Shown: piece by piece, positions 18,350 through 26,596 of the stretch
How positions within the stretch are numbered: the stretch's first letter is position 1
Layout: each line of letters opens with the position of its first letter
NCBI RefSeq assembly: GCF_026627255.1
Contig: NZ_JAPNLM010000028.1
Coordinates: 1 to 64,000, forward strand
Direction: 5' to 3'
DNA from: Streptomyces antarcticus
Lineage (GTDB): Bacteria > Actinomycetota > Actinomycetes > Streptomycetales > Streptomycetaceae
Length of the DNA stretch: 64,000 nt
Notes under the pieces: generated by a model
What the model saw: only the letters and a program-made list of their open reading frames with translations
What the model was told of the DNA's origin: nothing
The model's database searches: none
Program-made: the position numbers and the translations under genes

Positions 18350-18374
18350 GAGGGGGTCCCCCTGGGACGGTGGA

Positions 18375-19073
18375 TCAGCCCCGCCGCGCGCGGGCGCTGC
18401 TGGGCGGGGTGGTGGTGGTGGTGGTGGCCGGGTCGGTACGGGAGGAGCCCGGGGCGGCGGTGGCCGCCGGCGGGTTCACGGGCTCGGCGGCCGGGGACGG
18501 TCGGGGTGCGGCGGCTCTCCGGTCGGCCGGCAGGGAGAGCCGTACGAGCCGGGCCTCGCAGTGGTCGAGCCAGCGGGCCTCGGCCTCGGTCTGGAAGATC
18601 AGCTGTTCCAGGACGAGGAGCCAGGCCACGTCGTCGCGTTCGTGGGCGTCCCCGCTCTCGACGGCGGTGAGCGCCTGTGCCTTGAGCCGGGTGTAGTCCT
18701 GCATCGCCCGGATCGTGGCGTGCCGCTGGGACTGGATGACGGCGCGGATGTCCACGCCGGGCGAACCGACGGCCATGGCGAGCTTGATGGACAGTTCGTC
18801 ACGGGGCGGGTTGGCCCGGTCGACCGGGCGCTCGTACCACTGGCGCAGCTCCGCGCTCCCGGTGTCGGTGATGACGTAGAGGGTGTGCCCGGCGGCGTCT
18901 TCTCCGCCGGGGGCGACGAGGCCGTCGCGTTCGAGGCGGGCGAGCGTGGTGTACACCTGCCCGACGTTCAGTGGCCAGGTGGAGCCGGTGCGGGATTCGA
19001 ACTCGGTGCGCAGCTGTGAGCCGTACCGAGGACCCCGTTCCAGCAGGGCGAGCAGGCCGTGACGGATCGACAT
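18375..19073 (-). CDS. PadR-family transcriptional regulator
   Basis: 232-aa PadR regulator. The N-terminal winged helix (LLALLERGPRYGSQL ... LNVGQVYTTLARLERDGLV, about 7-55) is followed by a helical C-terminal dimerisation domain with VSRW-like features, and by a Pro/Ala/Thr-rich tail ending in TTTTTTPPSSARARRG. It lies directly upstream of the ABC ATPase and permease, so it likely represses this exporter operon and itself. The start codon overlaps a palindromic operator, and no ribosome site precedes it, consistent with a leaderless message. Confidence 0.88.
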   Translation of the reverse strand: MSIRHGLLALLERGPRYGSQLRTEFESRTGSTWPLNVGQVYTTLARLERDGLVAPGGEDAAGHTLYVITDTGSAELRQWYERPVDRANPPRDELSIKLAMAVGSPGVDIRAVIQSQRHATIRAMQDYTRLKAQALTAVESGDAHERDDVAWLLVLEQLIFQTEAEARWLDHCEARLVRLSLPADRRAAAPRPSPAAEPVNPPAATAAPGSSRTDPATTTTTTPPSSARARRG

Positions 19074-19110
19074 ACCGAGTATGTATACCCAGTATGTTCA
19101 CCCTCTGCAA
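19072..19110 (-). promoter_or_regulatory. Leaderless PadR promoter with a double operator
   Basis: On the minus strand, TTGCAG (19110-19105) and TATACA (19087-19082) are separated by exactly 17 bp, a good sigma-70 promoter. The start codon begins 8 nt after the -10 with no ribosome site. Two copies of the palindrome ATACCNAGTAT, at 19072-19082 and 19085-19095, cover the -10 and the start codon with a 13-bp period. PadR bound here would block its own transcription. Confidence 0.72.
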
Positions 19111-19172
19111 CCATCCTCAGGCGTACGTCCTGAGGAGGAGGAGGCGGGGCTCGACGGGGCCGCTGCGGGGTC

Positions 19173-19991
19173 CTAGATGCCCCGGCGCAGCCGCACCCCG
19201 AGGTAGCCGAGGCCCACGCCCATCAGGGCGCATCCGGTGCCCAGCGGCAGCAGGTGCGCGGCGAGGTCGGCGGCCCGCTCGTTCGGTTCGGTGCCGAGCG
19301 CGGTGGTGGCGTGGGGAGTGGGGGTCGGCGGGGGCTTCGGCGGAGTGGCGGGCCGGGTGCGCGGCCGTACGGTCAGCGGGCGGGAGGCCACCATGGCCTC
19401 CCGGTTCACGGGGTCGGCCGCCGACCTGCCCGGCCGCTCCCGGCCGGCTCCGGAGGCGCTCCCGGCCAGGTCCCCGCTTCCGGCCGGATCCCCGCCCCCG
19501 GCCAGGTCCCCGCCCCCGCCCCCGTGGTCCGAGCCGTCGGGCTGCGGGGTGTCCACCGGCGGCCCGCCGGCCGGCGCGGCGAGGGCCGCGGCCGCCATGG
19601 GCAGCCGGCCGTGCGCGGGGGCGGCGAGGGCGGCGGCGGAGGGAGGGGCGAGGGGCGCGGGAGCGCCGAACGCCAGGGCGGCCGGGGCGCCGCACACGAG
19701 CGCGGCGGCGGCCAGCGCGGCGCAGGCCAACAGGCGCGGCGGCCCGATCCGGTCGCGGAGCCCGTCGCGGAGCCCGTCGCGGAGCGGGGTGTGGAGCGGG
19801 GTGGGGAGTCCGTCGCGGAGCGTGGTGGGCGCGCGAAGCCGGAGAACCCGGGCGGGCAGGGGAAGCCGGACACGTCGGCCGCGGATGCCGAACCGGGCGC
19901 GTCGGGTCCCGGGCCCGGCGCTTCGGATACCGAACCGGACGCGTCGGGTCCCGAGCCGGGTGCGGCGTCGGGGGTGGAAGCCTTTGAACAC
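19173..19991 (-). CDS. Hypothetical Ala/Pro-rich membrane-anchored protein
   Basis: 272 aa, unrecognised. The GTG start at 19991 has GGGAGG 8-9 nt upstream. The N-terminal ~80 residues are Arg-rich with degenerate repeats (VRFGIRSAGPGTRR / ARFGIRG; LRDGLRDGLRD). A hydrophobic stretch (about 86-110, LLACAALAAAALVCG) could be a late signal or membrane segment. A Gly/Pro/Thr-rich region follows, and a short C-terminal hydrophobic segment (GCALMGVGLGYLGVRLRRGI) ends in Arg residues like a sortase-free membrane anchor. It lies between the PadR and kinase genes. Low complexity makes the function unreadable; the coding call rests on start context and codon bias. Confidence 0.55.
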   Translation of the reverse strand: MFKGFHPRRRTRLGTRRVRFGIRSAGPGTRRARFGIRGRRVRLPLPARVLRLRAPTTLRDGLPTPLHTPLRDGLRDGLRDRIGPPRLLACAALAAAALVCGAPAALAFGAPAPLAPPSAAALAAPAHGRLPMAAAALAAPAGGPPVDTPQPDGSDHGGGGGDLAGGGDPAGSGDLAGSASGAGRERPGRSAADPVNREAMVASRPLTVRPRTRPATPPKPPPTPTPHATTALGTEPNERAADLAAHLLPLGTGCALMGVGLGYLGVRLRRGI

Positions 19992-20056
19992 GGGGAGCCC
20001 CTCCCGTCCCGAGCGACCGAGGTGTCTCGCTCAGATTTACATAGTGGGGCAAAAGC

Positions 20057-20093
20057 GGCATCCCGGGCGCCCCATCGGGGTGCCCGGGATGCC
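20057..20093 (-). terminator. Intrinsic terminator after the PASTA kinase gene
   Basis: A 17-bp stem with one G-T pair (GGCATCCCGGG ... CCCGGGATGCC) and a 3-nt loop. On the minus strand it is followed by GCTTTTG, giving a U-run. It is 87 nt past the kinase stop. Confidence 0.75.
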
Positions 20094-20179
20094 GGTGTGT
20101 CAGATTCCGCGGGACGGCGCGGGCATGGGGCCGGCCATGGGCCCCTGCGGGGGCCCCGGCGTGGGGCCCGCGCCGCGGC

Positions 20180-21901
20180 CTACTCCGGGTAGCCGGTGGA
20201 CACGGTCAGCGTGTACTCCGTGCCCTCCTTGTCGATCTTGTCGCCGGCGTTCGGGTTCTGGGAGAGCACGGTGTCCTTGCCGAACACCGCCTCGTCCTTC
20301 TCCACGATCTTGTACTTGCCGCCCGAGGCTTGGATGCACGCCTTCACCGAGAGCAGGTTCTTGTACTTCAGGTCCGGCGCGATGTACTTGCCCGCCTCGC
20401 TGTAGTGCTTCGTCGGCTCCTTGCACTTGGCCGCGTCGATCGTGCGCGTGACGTCCGCGTCCTTGAACCCCGGCTTTGACGGGGCGGGAGCCGACGCCGA
20501 GCTGCCCGGGGAGGCGTTGTCGTCCGGGTCCTTGTCGCCGCCGTTGATCACGATCGCCGCGATCAGGCCGCCGACGGCCAGCAGCGCCACCGCGACCGCG
20601 CCGACGACCACGGGCGTGTTCCGCTTCCCGCCGCCCCCGGCGGACGCCCCCTGGCCCTGCGCGCCCACCGCGGGCGAGATCGTGTACGGCGGCGGGGTGT
20701 GCGGCGCGTACTGCTGCGGCGCGGTCGCGGGCGCGGGCGTGTGCGCGGAGAAGGGCGCGGTGTACGCCGCTCCAGTGGAGCCGGTGCTTGCACCGGGGTA
20801 GCCGCCCTGAGCGTGCGCCTGCGCGTGCCCGTGCGCCTGCGGTGCCGGCGTCGGGTTCGGCGCGTACGGCGACGGGGTGTGTTGCGGCTGGTACGGCTGC
20901 TGCACCGAGTGCTGCGGCGGTGCCTGGAAGCCGGAGTCCACCGGCGGGAACACGGCCGAGGAGACGCCCGCGCCGCTGCCGCCCGTCGGCGCCCCCTGGA
21001 CGATCACCGGGGTCCCGGTCTGCCCGGAAGCCAGCACCCGCGCGACCTCGTCGCCCATGGCGGCGGCGGTGGGGAAGCGCTCGTTCGGGTTCTTCTTCAG
21101 CGCCCGCGCCACCAGCGCGTCCATCGCCGGGGTCACCGAGCGGTTGATGGAGGACGGGGCGACCGGCTCCTCCTGGACGTGTGCGTACGCGATGGCCAGC
21201 GGCGAGTCCGCGTCGAAGGGGATCCGCCCGGTCAGCAGCTGGAACAGCATGATGCCGACCGAGTAGAGGTCGGAACGGGCGTCGACGCCGCGCCCCAGCG
21301 CCTGCTCGGGGGAGAGGTACTGGGGGGTGCCGACGACCATGCCGGTCTGCGTCATCGAGGTGACCCCCGACTGCATGGCGCGCGCGATGCCGAAGTCCAT
21401 CACCTTGACCACGCCGCGCTTGTTCACCATGACGTTGCCCGGCTTGATGTCCCGGTGGACGAGGCCCATCTCGTGGCTCGTGTCCAGCGCGGCCAGCACG
21501 TCGGCCGTCACCTTCAGCGCCCGGTCCGCCGGCATCGCCCCGTACCGCCGGATGTCCTCGTCGAGCACCGAGCCGAGCGGCCGGCCCTCCACGTACTCCA
21601 TGACGATGTACGGCATCACCGCGCCGCCCAGTTCGCCTTCGCCGGTGTCGAATACCGAGACGATGTTCGTGTGCGACAGTTTGGCTACAGCCTGGGCCTC
21701 GCGGCGGAAGCGCTCGCGGAAAGACTGCTCGCGGCCGAGGTCGCTGTGCAGGGTCTTGACGGCGACCTGCCGGTCGAGCGCCGAGTCGTAGGCCAGGTAC
21801 ACGGAGGCCATGCCGCCCTCGCCCAGCAAGTCCCTTAGCTGGTAACGGCCACCGGCCAGAGAGCCGCCCGCGTACTGGCCCTGAGTGCCGTCCTGGCTCA
21901 T
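20180..21901 (-). CDS. Membrane Ser/Thr protein kinase with one PASTA-like domain (PknB type)
   Basis: 573 aa. Kinase domain about 20-280: glycine loop GEGGMASVY (27-35), Lys49 in VAVKTL, catalytic loop VHRDIKPGNV, metal-binding MDFGIA. A long Pro/Gln/Ala-rich juxtamembrane region follows. A single TM (VVVGAVAVALLAVGGLIAAI) then leads to an extracellular C-terminal part of about 95 residues with one PASTA-like repeat (TVLSQNPNAGDKIDKEG). PknB-like kinases sense muropeptides or lipid II through PASTA and control wall growth and development; having only one repeat is fewer than usual. Divergent from a second kinase, with 230 bp between starts. Confidence 0.92.
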   Translation of the reverse strand: MSQDGTQGQYAGGSLAGGRYQLRDLLGEGGMASVYLAYDSALDRQVAVKTLHSDLGREQSFRERFRREAQAVAKLSHTNIVSVFDTGEGELGGAVMPYIVMEYVEGRPLGSVLDEDIRRYGAMPADRALKVTADVLAALDTSHEMGLVHRDIKPGNVMVNKRGVVKVMDFGIARAMQSGVTSMTQTGMVVGTPQYLSPEQALGRGVDARSDLYSVGIMLFQLLTGRIPFDADSPLAIAYAHVQEEPVAPSSINRSVTPAMDALVARALKKNPNERFPTAAAMGDEVARVLASGQTGTPVIVQGAPTGGSGAGVSSAVFPPVDSGFQAPPQHSVQQPYQPQHTPSPYAPNPTPAPQAHGHAQAHAQGGYPGASTGSTGAAYTAPFSAHTPAPATAPQQYAPHTPPPYTISPAVGAQGQGASAGGGGKRNTPVVVGAVAVALLAVGGLIAAIVINGGDKDPDDNASPGSSASAPAPSKPGFKDADVTRTIDAAKCKEPTKHYSEAGKYIAPDLKYKNLLSVKACIQASGGKYKIVEKDEAVFGKDTVLSQNPNAGDKIDKEGTEYTLTVSTGYPE

Positions 21902-22131
21902 GGCTGTTGCTTCCCCTCGGGATGTGTCACTACGCGTCTGGCTGAGCGCATGTCGCGCCCAGTCTGCCGGAGGGCAAGCACACGTCAAGCCGGGTACCCG
22001 ATCCGTGACCACACGGGCACAGGGCGGCTTTGTCCGAACGGCGAGCGGTTCCGAGGCTGTAGCGTTCACCGGAACACCAAAGAAGAGGACAACCGCTGAG
22101 CGGCGGCCGAGAGAGACGACGGCGAGGACTG

Positions 22132-23712
22132 ATGGCACCCGAACCCGAGGGAAACGGCGCCGGGATGGCCGATGGTCCTGAGTACTGGGGCGCCGGTGGC
22201 CTGGTGGGAGACGGCCGTTACCGGCTGACCCACCGCTTGGGCCGAGGCGGCATGGCCGAGGTGTTCGCCGCCGAGGACGTACGCCTGGGCCGCACCGTGG
22301 CCGTGAAGCTGCTGCGCGCCGACCTCGCCGAGGACCCGGTCTCCAAGGCCCGCTTCACGCGCGAGGCGCAGTCCGTCGCCGGGCTCAACCACCACGCCGT
22401 CGTCGCCGTGTACGACTCGGGCGAGGACCGGGTCGGTCCGAACACCGTCCCGTACATCGTGATGGAGCTGGTCGAGGGCCGCACCATCCGCGAACTGCTG
22501 CTCAGCGCCGAGGCCCCGGGCCCCGAGCAGGCGCTCATCATCGTCTCCGGGGTCCTCGAAGCCCTCGCGTACTCGCACCAGCACGGCATCGTGCACCGTG
22601 ACATCAAGCCGGCGAACGTCATCATCACCGAGGCCGGCGCGGTCAAGGTCATGGACTTCGGCATCGCCCGCGCCCTGCACGGCGTGCAGTCGACGATGAC
22701 CCAGACCGGCATGGTCATGGGCACCCCGCAGTACCTGTCGCCCGAGCAGGCCCTCGGCAAGGCCGTGGACCACCGCTCCGACCTGTACGCGACCGGCTGC
22801 CTGCTGTACGAACTCCTCGCGCTGCGGCCCCCGTTCACCGGTGAGACCCCGCTGTCGGTGGTCTACCAGCACGTCCAGGACGCGCCGATCCCGCCCTCGC
22901 ACCTGCCCGAGGGCGGCTCGATCCCGCAGGAGCTCGACGGGCTCGTCATGCGCTCCCTCGCCAAGGACCCGGACGACCGGTTCCAGAGCGCCGAGGAGAT
23001 GCGCGGGCTGGCCCAGTACGCGCTCCGGATGCTCCACGAGCAGGGGCCGAACACGGGCACCTGGAACACCGGCCCGGTGACGATGACGCTCCCGCACGGC
23101 CGGGGCCCGGCCGCGACGACGGCCATGTCCATGGGCGGCTCCGGCGGCCAGCAGTACCCGGCGCACGCCACGACCTCGCAGTTCCAGCAGCCGATGGTGC
23201 CGCCGATCAACCCGGACGACGGCTCGGCCTTCCCCGGCGGCGGCCAGGGCGGTTACGACGGGTACGACGACCGCGGCAACGGCGGCAGCAGCCGCTGGAA
23301 GATGTGGCTCTTCGCGGTGCTCGCGATCATCGCGGTCGCGGGCGGCGTGGCGTACGCCGTCAGCAATATGGCGGGCGGCGGCAAGAAGAAGGAGGAGACT
23401 CCCAAGCCCCAGACGTCCCAGAGCACGCCCGGCACCCAGCCGAGCCAGCCCGGGACCGAGGAGAACCCGCCGCCGCGCACGACGCCGGAGACCAGCAACC
23501 CCACGTACAACCAGGCGTCGCCGACGCCGAGCCGCCAGCGGACCCAGAGCCCGTCGCTGTCCGCGACACCGTCCGCGACGCCTTCGGCGACGCCGTCCGC
23601 GACGCCCTCCACGAAGCCTTCGGCGACGAAGCCCTCCGAGCCCCCGGTGACGAAGTCTCCCGAGCCCCCGGTGACGAAGTCCCCGGATCCCCCGGTGACG
23701 CTGACGGAGTAG
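22132..23712 (+). CDS. Membrane Ser/Thr protein kinase with disordered extracellular tail
   Basis: 526 aa. Kinase domain about 30-290: GRGGMAEVF (37-45), Lys59 in VAVKLL, VHRDIKPANV, MDFGIA and the APE-like region TPQYLSPEQAL. One TM (WLFAVLAIIAVAGGVAYAV, about 393-411) is followed by a Lys-rich stop and an extracellular tail with no folded domain. The tail is rich in Pro, Thr and Ser, with tandem SATP units and EPPVTKSP repeats to the end. It lacks PASTA repeats, unlike its divergent neighbour. The shared promoter region suggests joint control of two kinases that may have partly different inputs. Confidence 0.9.
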   Translation: MAPEPEGNGAGMADGPEYWGAGGLVGDGRYRLTHRLGRGGMAEVFAAEDVRLGRTVAVKLLRADLAEDPVSKARFTREAQSVAGLNHHAVVAVYDSGEDRVGPNTVPYIVMELVEGRTIRELLLSAEAPGPEQALIIVSGVLEALAYSHQHGIVHRDIKPANVIITEAGAVKVMDFGIARALHGVQSTMTQTGMVMGTPQYLSPEQALGKAVDHRSDLYATGCLLYELLALRPPFTGETPLSVVYQHVQDAPIPPSHLPEGGSIPQELDGLVMRSLAKDPDDRFQSAEEMRGLAQYALRMLHEQGPNTGTWNTGPVTMTLPHGRGPAATTAMSMGGSGGQQYPAHATTSQFQQPMVPPINPDDGSAFPGGGQGGYDGYDDRGNGGSSRWKMWLFAVLAIIAVAGGVAYAVSNMAGGGKKKEETPKPQTSQSTPGTQPSQPGTEENPPPRTTPETSNPTYNQASPTPSRQRTQSPSLSATPSATPSATPSATPSTKPSATKPSEPPVTKSPEPPVTKSPDPPVTLTE

Positions 23713-23723
23713 TGACGCGGAAG

Positions 23724-23753
23724 GGCCCCGGCGGAATCGCTTCCGCCGGGGCC
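23724..23753. terminator. Strong intrinsic terminator after the second kinase
   Basis: Perfect 13-bp stem GGCCCCGGCGGAA/TTCCGCCGGGGCC with loop TCGC, 11 nt past the kinase stop and followed by TTGT. It separates convergent genes. Confidence 0.85.
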
Positions 23754-23770
23754 TTGTCCGTGCTCGTACT

Positions 23771-23832
23771 TGAACTCGTACGCGAACTCGTACCCGAACT
23801 CGTACCCGAACTCCGTACCCGAACTCCGTGCG
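23771..23832. repeat. Short tandem repeat between convergent genes
   Basis: Five imperfect copies of a 12-13-bp unit (core CGAACTCGTACC) between the kinase terminator and the next convergent gene. No coding potential. It looks like replication slippage, but could bind a protein. Confidence 0.6.
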
Positions 23833-23865
23833 TGAATCCGGCAGGTCAGAGCGCGTCAGAGCAGT

Positions 23866-24282
23866 TCAGAGCGCGTGCTGGTACGCGCGGTCGGGATTCC
23901 CCGCGAGGGAGTGCACGGTGACGAACTGGGGTTCTATCCGCATGTAGACCGGGTCGAAGAGCGAGCCGTCCACGAAATGCGGACCCGGACCGAATAGCTC
24001 CAGTTCGGCGTTGGCCGGTTCGACGATCTGCGCGGTGCCGGTGAACTGGACCGACCACAGCCGCTGGTCCTGGGAATTGAAGTTGTCCGCGCCATAGGCC
24101 ACCACGCTGCCGTTGCAGGCCTGGTGGTATCCGAAACCCGAGTGCATTCTCAGGACGACCTTGCCGTCCACCACGATGTGGCGGGCGAGCGCGAGGAAGG
24201 GCAGCGCGCGCATGCTGGTGGCCACCCGGCCGTACGGCACCCGGCGCAGCAGTTCGATGGCGTGGAGATCCTCTGGGGACAT
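23866..24282 (-). CDS. Pyridoxamine 5'-phosphate oxidase-like FMN split-barrel protein
   Basis: 138 aa from the ATG at 24282 (MSPEDLHAIELL). The open frame extends 18 codons upstream, but that part is not family-like. The split beta-barrel pattern is seen in YGRVATSMRALPFLALARH (about 17-35), VVLRMHSGFGYHQACNG and LWSVQFTGTAQIV. The protein is short and single-domain, the class that binds FMN, F420 or heme and includes Nim-like reductases. It converges on the kinase gene. The cofactor and substrate cannot be told from sequence. Confidence 0.78.
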   Translation of the reverse strand: MSPEDLHAIELLRRVPYGRVATSMRALPFLALARHIVVDGKVVLRMHSGFGYHQACNGSVVAYGADNFNSQDQRLWSVQFTGTAQIVEPANAELELFGPGPHFVDGSLFDPVYMRIEPQFVTVHSLAGNPDRAYQHAL

Positions 24283-24394
24283 GCCGTCCACTGTCCGGTA
24301 CCGACACGGTGCCGGGAAAGAGGATCCCGCCCTCATGAGCGGGGACGTTGGTCCCGAATGAACCCGTCTCGCCGCCGACGGCGCCCCGTGCGCG

Positions 24395-25075
24395 TCAGCG
24401 GCGCTTCTCGGCCTGCAGGCGGGCGACGTAGGCGGCGGCCTGGGAGCGCCGCTCCATGCCCAGTTTCGACAGGAGGCTGGAGACGTAGTTCTTGATCGTC
24501 TTCTCGGCCAGGTGCAGCCGCTCGCCGATGACGCGGTTCGTCAGGCCCTCGCCGATCAGGTCGAGGATCTTCCGCTCCTGGTCGGTGAGGTTGGAGAGGC
24601 GGTCGTCGCCCTTGCCGTTCTTGCCGTCGCGCAGCCGCTCCAGCACCCGGGCGGTCGCCACCGGGTCGAGCAGGGACCTGCCGGCCGCGACGTCACGCAC
24701 GGCGCTGAGCAGCTCGTTCCCGCGGATCGCCTTCAGGACGTAGCCCGAGGCGCCGGCCATGATCGCGTCGAACAGTGCCTCGTCGTCGGCGAACGAGGTC
24801 AGCATCAGGCACTTGATGTCCTCGTTCCGGGAGCGCACCTCGCGGCACACCTCCACGCCGCTGCCGTCCGGCAGGCGCACGTCGAGGACGGCCACGTCGG
24901 GGCGGGTGGCGGGGATGCGGACCAGGGCGTCGGCGGCCGTGCCGGCCTCGCCGACGATCTCGATGTCCTCTTCGACCGACAACAGCTCATGAACACCCCG
25001 ACGTACCACTTCGTGGTCGTCCAGGAGGAATACCTTGATTTTTCCGTCTTCGCGCACGAAGTCAGTTTCACACAC
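24395..25075 (-). CDS. Orphan NarL/LuxR-type response regulator
   Basis: 226-aa response regulator. The receiver domain (about 13-127) has the acidic DD pair in FLLDDHEVV, phospho-acceptor Asp in VAVLDVRLPDGSG and the Lys in GYVLKAI. The C-terminal LuxR HTH (LTDQERKILDLIGEGLTNRV ... AEKTIKNYVSSLLSKLGM, about 160-215) resembles DevR/DosR-type regulators. The GTG at 25075 was chosen for GGAAGG 5 nt upstream; another in-frame GTG lies 6 codons later. No histidine kinase is nearby. It is divergent from the second bkd operon, with 307 bp between. Confidence 0.87.
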   Translation of the reverse strand: MCETDFVREDGKIKVFLLDDHEVVRRGVHELLSVEEDIEIVGEAGTAADALVRIPATRPDVAVLDVRLPDGSGVEVCREVRSRNEDIKCLMLTSFADDEALFDAIMAGASGYVLKAIRGNELLSAVRDVAAGRSLLDPVATARVLERLRDGKNGKGDDRLSNLTDQERKILDLIGEGLTNRVIGERLHLAEKTIKNYVSSLLSKLGMERRSQAAAYVARLQAEKRR

Positions 25076-25382
25076 TGACCCCTTCCCTGCCGGAGTTACC
25101 CGGGATAACGTGCCGTTGTTCCGGCCCCCTGCAAGGCTGTGACCAGTACGTGTTCCCGGTTCTGCGGATTTACTTGGAAATCCAAGCAAAAACGCAGGTC
25201 AAACGGGGTTTCGCAGATATGCGGCGTACTGGGTAACGTGCATTGCGCAGGGCACTCGCCGGGGCACCTGTCACGCCTGAATCCCGTACCAGACGCGCAC
25301 CCACCCCGTGCGCGGGTCCGGATGCAGGTGAGCCGCACTGGACCCCGGAGAACCCGGGTGCCGGACCGACGGAGGAGCACAC
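25076..25382. promoter_or_regulatory. Divergent control region of response regulator and second bkd operon
   Basis: This 307-bp gene-free region contains the perfect palindrome CTTGGA-AA-TCCAAG (25173-25186) in an unusually A-rich setting (followed by CAAAAACG). It is a candidate site for BkdR or the response regulator. GGAGG lies 7 nt before the E1alpha GTG. No terminator or small gene was recognised. Confidence 0.6.
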
Positions 25383-26591
25383 GTGACCGTGGAGAGCACT
25401 GCCGCGCGCAAGCCGCGACGCAGCAGTGGCACCAAGCGGGCGGCAGGCGCGGCAAGCGCCCGCAAGACCGCCGCTGCCACCGCACAGACGCAGGACGCCG
25501 TACCTCAGCTCGTACAGCTGCTGACGCCCGAAGGGGACCGGGTCGACGCCTCGAACAGCGCCGAACTCGCGGAATTCGCGCCCTTCGTCGCCGACATCAC
25601 CACCGAGGACCTGCGCGGGCTCTACCGCGACATGGTCCTCACCCGTCGCTTCGACGGCGAGGCCACCGCGCTCCAGCGCCAGGGCGAGCTGGGCCTCTGG
25701 GCCTCGCTCCTGGGCCAGGAAGCCGCGCAGATCGGCTCCGCGCGGGCGCTGAACGACGAGGATTACGTCTTCCCGACCTACCGGGAGCACGGCGTCGCCT
25801 GGTGCCGGGGGGTCGACCCGACCAATCTGCTCGGCATGTTCCGCGGTGTGAACCACGGCGGCTGGGACCCGACGATCAACAACTTCCACCTGTACACGAT
25901 CGTCATCGGCTCGCAGACGCTGCACGCGACCGGTTACGCGATGGGTGTGGCCAAGGACGGCGCCGACTCGGCGGTCATCGCCTACTTCGGCGACGGCGCG
26001 TCCAGCCAGGGCGACGTCGCCGAGGCGTTCACGTTCTCGGCCGTCTACAACTCCCCCGTGGTGTTCTTCTGCCAGAACAACCAGTGGGCGATCTCCGAGC
26101 CCACCGAGCGCCAGATGCGCGTACCGCTCTACCAGCGCGCCCAGGGCTTCGGCTTCCCGGGCGTCCGCGTCGACGGCAACGACGTGCTGGCCTGTCTGGC
26201 CGTGACCCGCTGGGCCCTGGACCGCGCCCGCCGCGGCGAGGGCCCGACGCTGGTCGAGGCGTTCACGTACCGGATGGGCGCGCACACGACCTCCGACGAC
26301 CCGACGAAGTACCGGCGGGACGAGGAGACGGCGGCCTGGGAGGCGAAGGACCCGATCCTGCGCCTGAGGACCCACCTGCTGGCCTCCGGCGGCGCCGACG
26401 AGGCGTTCTTCGCGGAGCTGGAGGTCGAGAGCGAGGCGCTGGGCAAGCGCGTGCGCGAGGCCGTGCGCGCCATGCCCGACCCCGACACCATGGCGATCTT
26501 CGAGAACGTCTACGCGGACGGGCACGCGCTCGTCGACGAGGAGCGCGCGCAGTTCGCCGCCTACCTCGCGTCCTTCGAGGGTGGGGAGTGA
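25383..26591 (+). CDS. bkdA: Branched-chain 2-oxoacid dehydrogenase E1 alpha subunit (second operon)
   Basis: 402-aa paralogue of the E1 alpha at 5577. The GTG start follows GGAGGAGC. An Ala/Lys/Arg-rich N-terminal extension of about 40 residues resembles actinobacterial histone-like tails and is absent from the first paralogue. Core ThDP motif GDGASSQG (203-210) leads to QNNQWAIS. Substrate-channel segments such as LPTYREHGVAW-like PTYREHGVAW (131-140) differ from the first copy (PSYRDTLAA), so substrate preference may differ. First of three genes that encode another complete E1/E2 set. Confidence 0.9.
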   Translation: MTVESTAARKPRRSSGTKRAAGAASARKTAAATAQTQDAVPQLVQLLTPEGDRVDASNSAELAEFAPFVADITTEDLRGLYRDMVLTRRFDGEATALQRQGELGLWASLLGQEAAQIGSARALNDEDYVFPTYREHGVAWCRGVDPTNLLGMFRGVNHGGWDPTINNFHLYTIVIGSQTLHATGYAMGVAKDGADSAVIAYFGDGASSQGDVAEAFTFSAVYNSPVVFFCQNNQWAISEPTERQMRVPLYQRAQGFGFPGVRVDGNDVLACLAVTRWALDRARRGEGPTLVEAFTYRMGAHTTSDDPTKYRRDEETAAWEAKDPILRLRTHLLASGGADEAFFAELEVESEALGKRVREAVRAMPDPDTMAIFENVYADGHALVDEERAQFAAYLASFEGGE

Positions 26592-26596
26592 CCGCC

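Noticed and set aside
23560..23710. Possible CRISPR-like repeats at the end of the second kinase gene
   Set aside because: The repeats are in-frame SATP/PPVTKSP codons of the extracellular tail, with no spacers.
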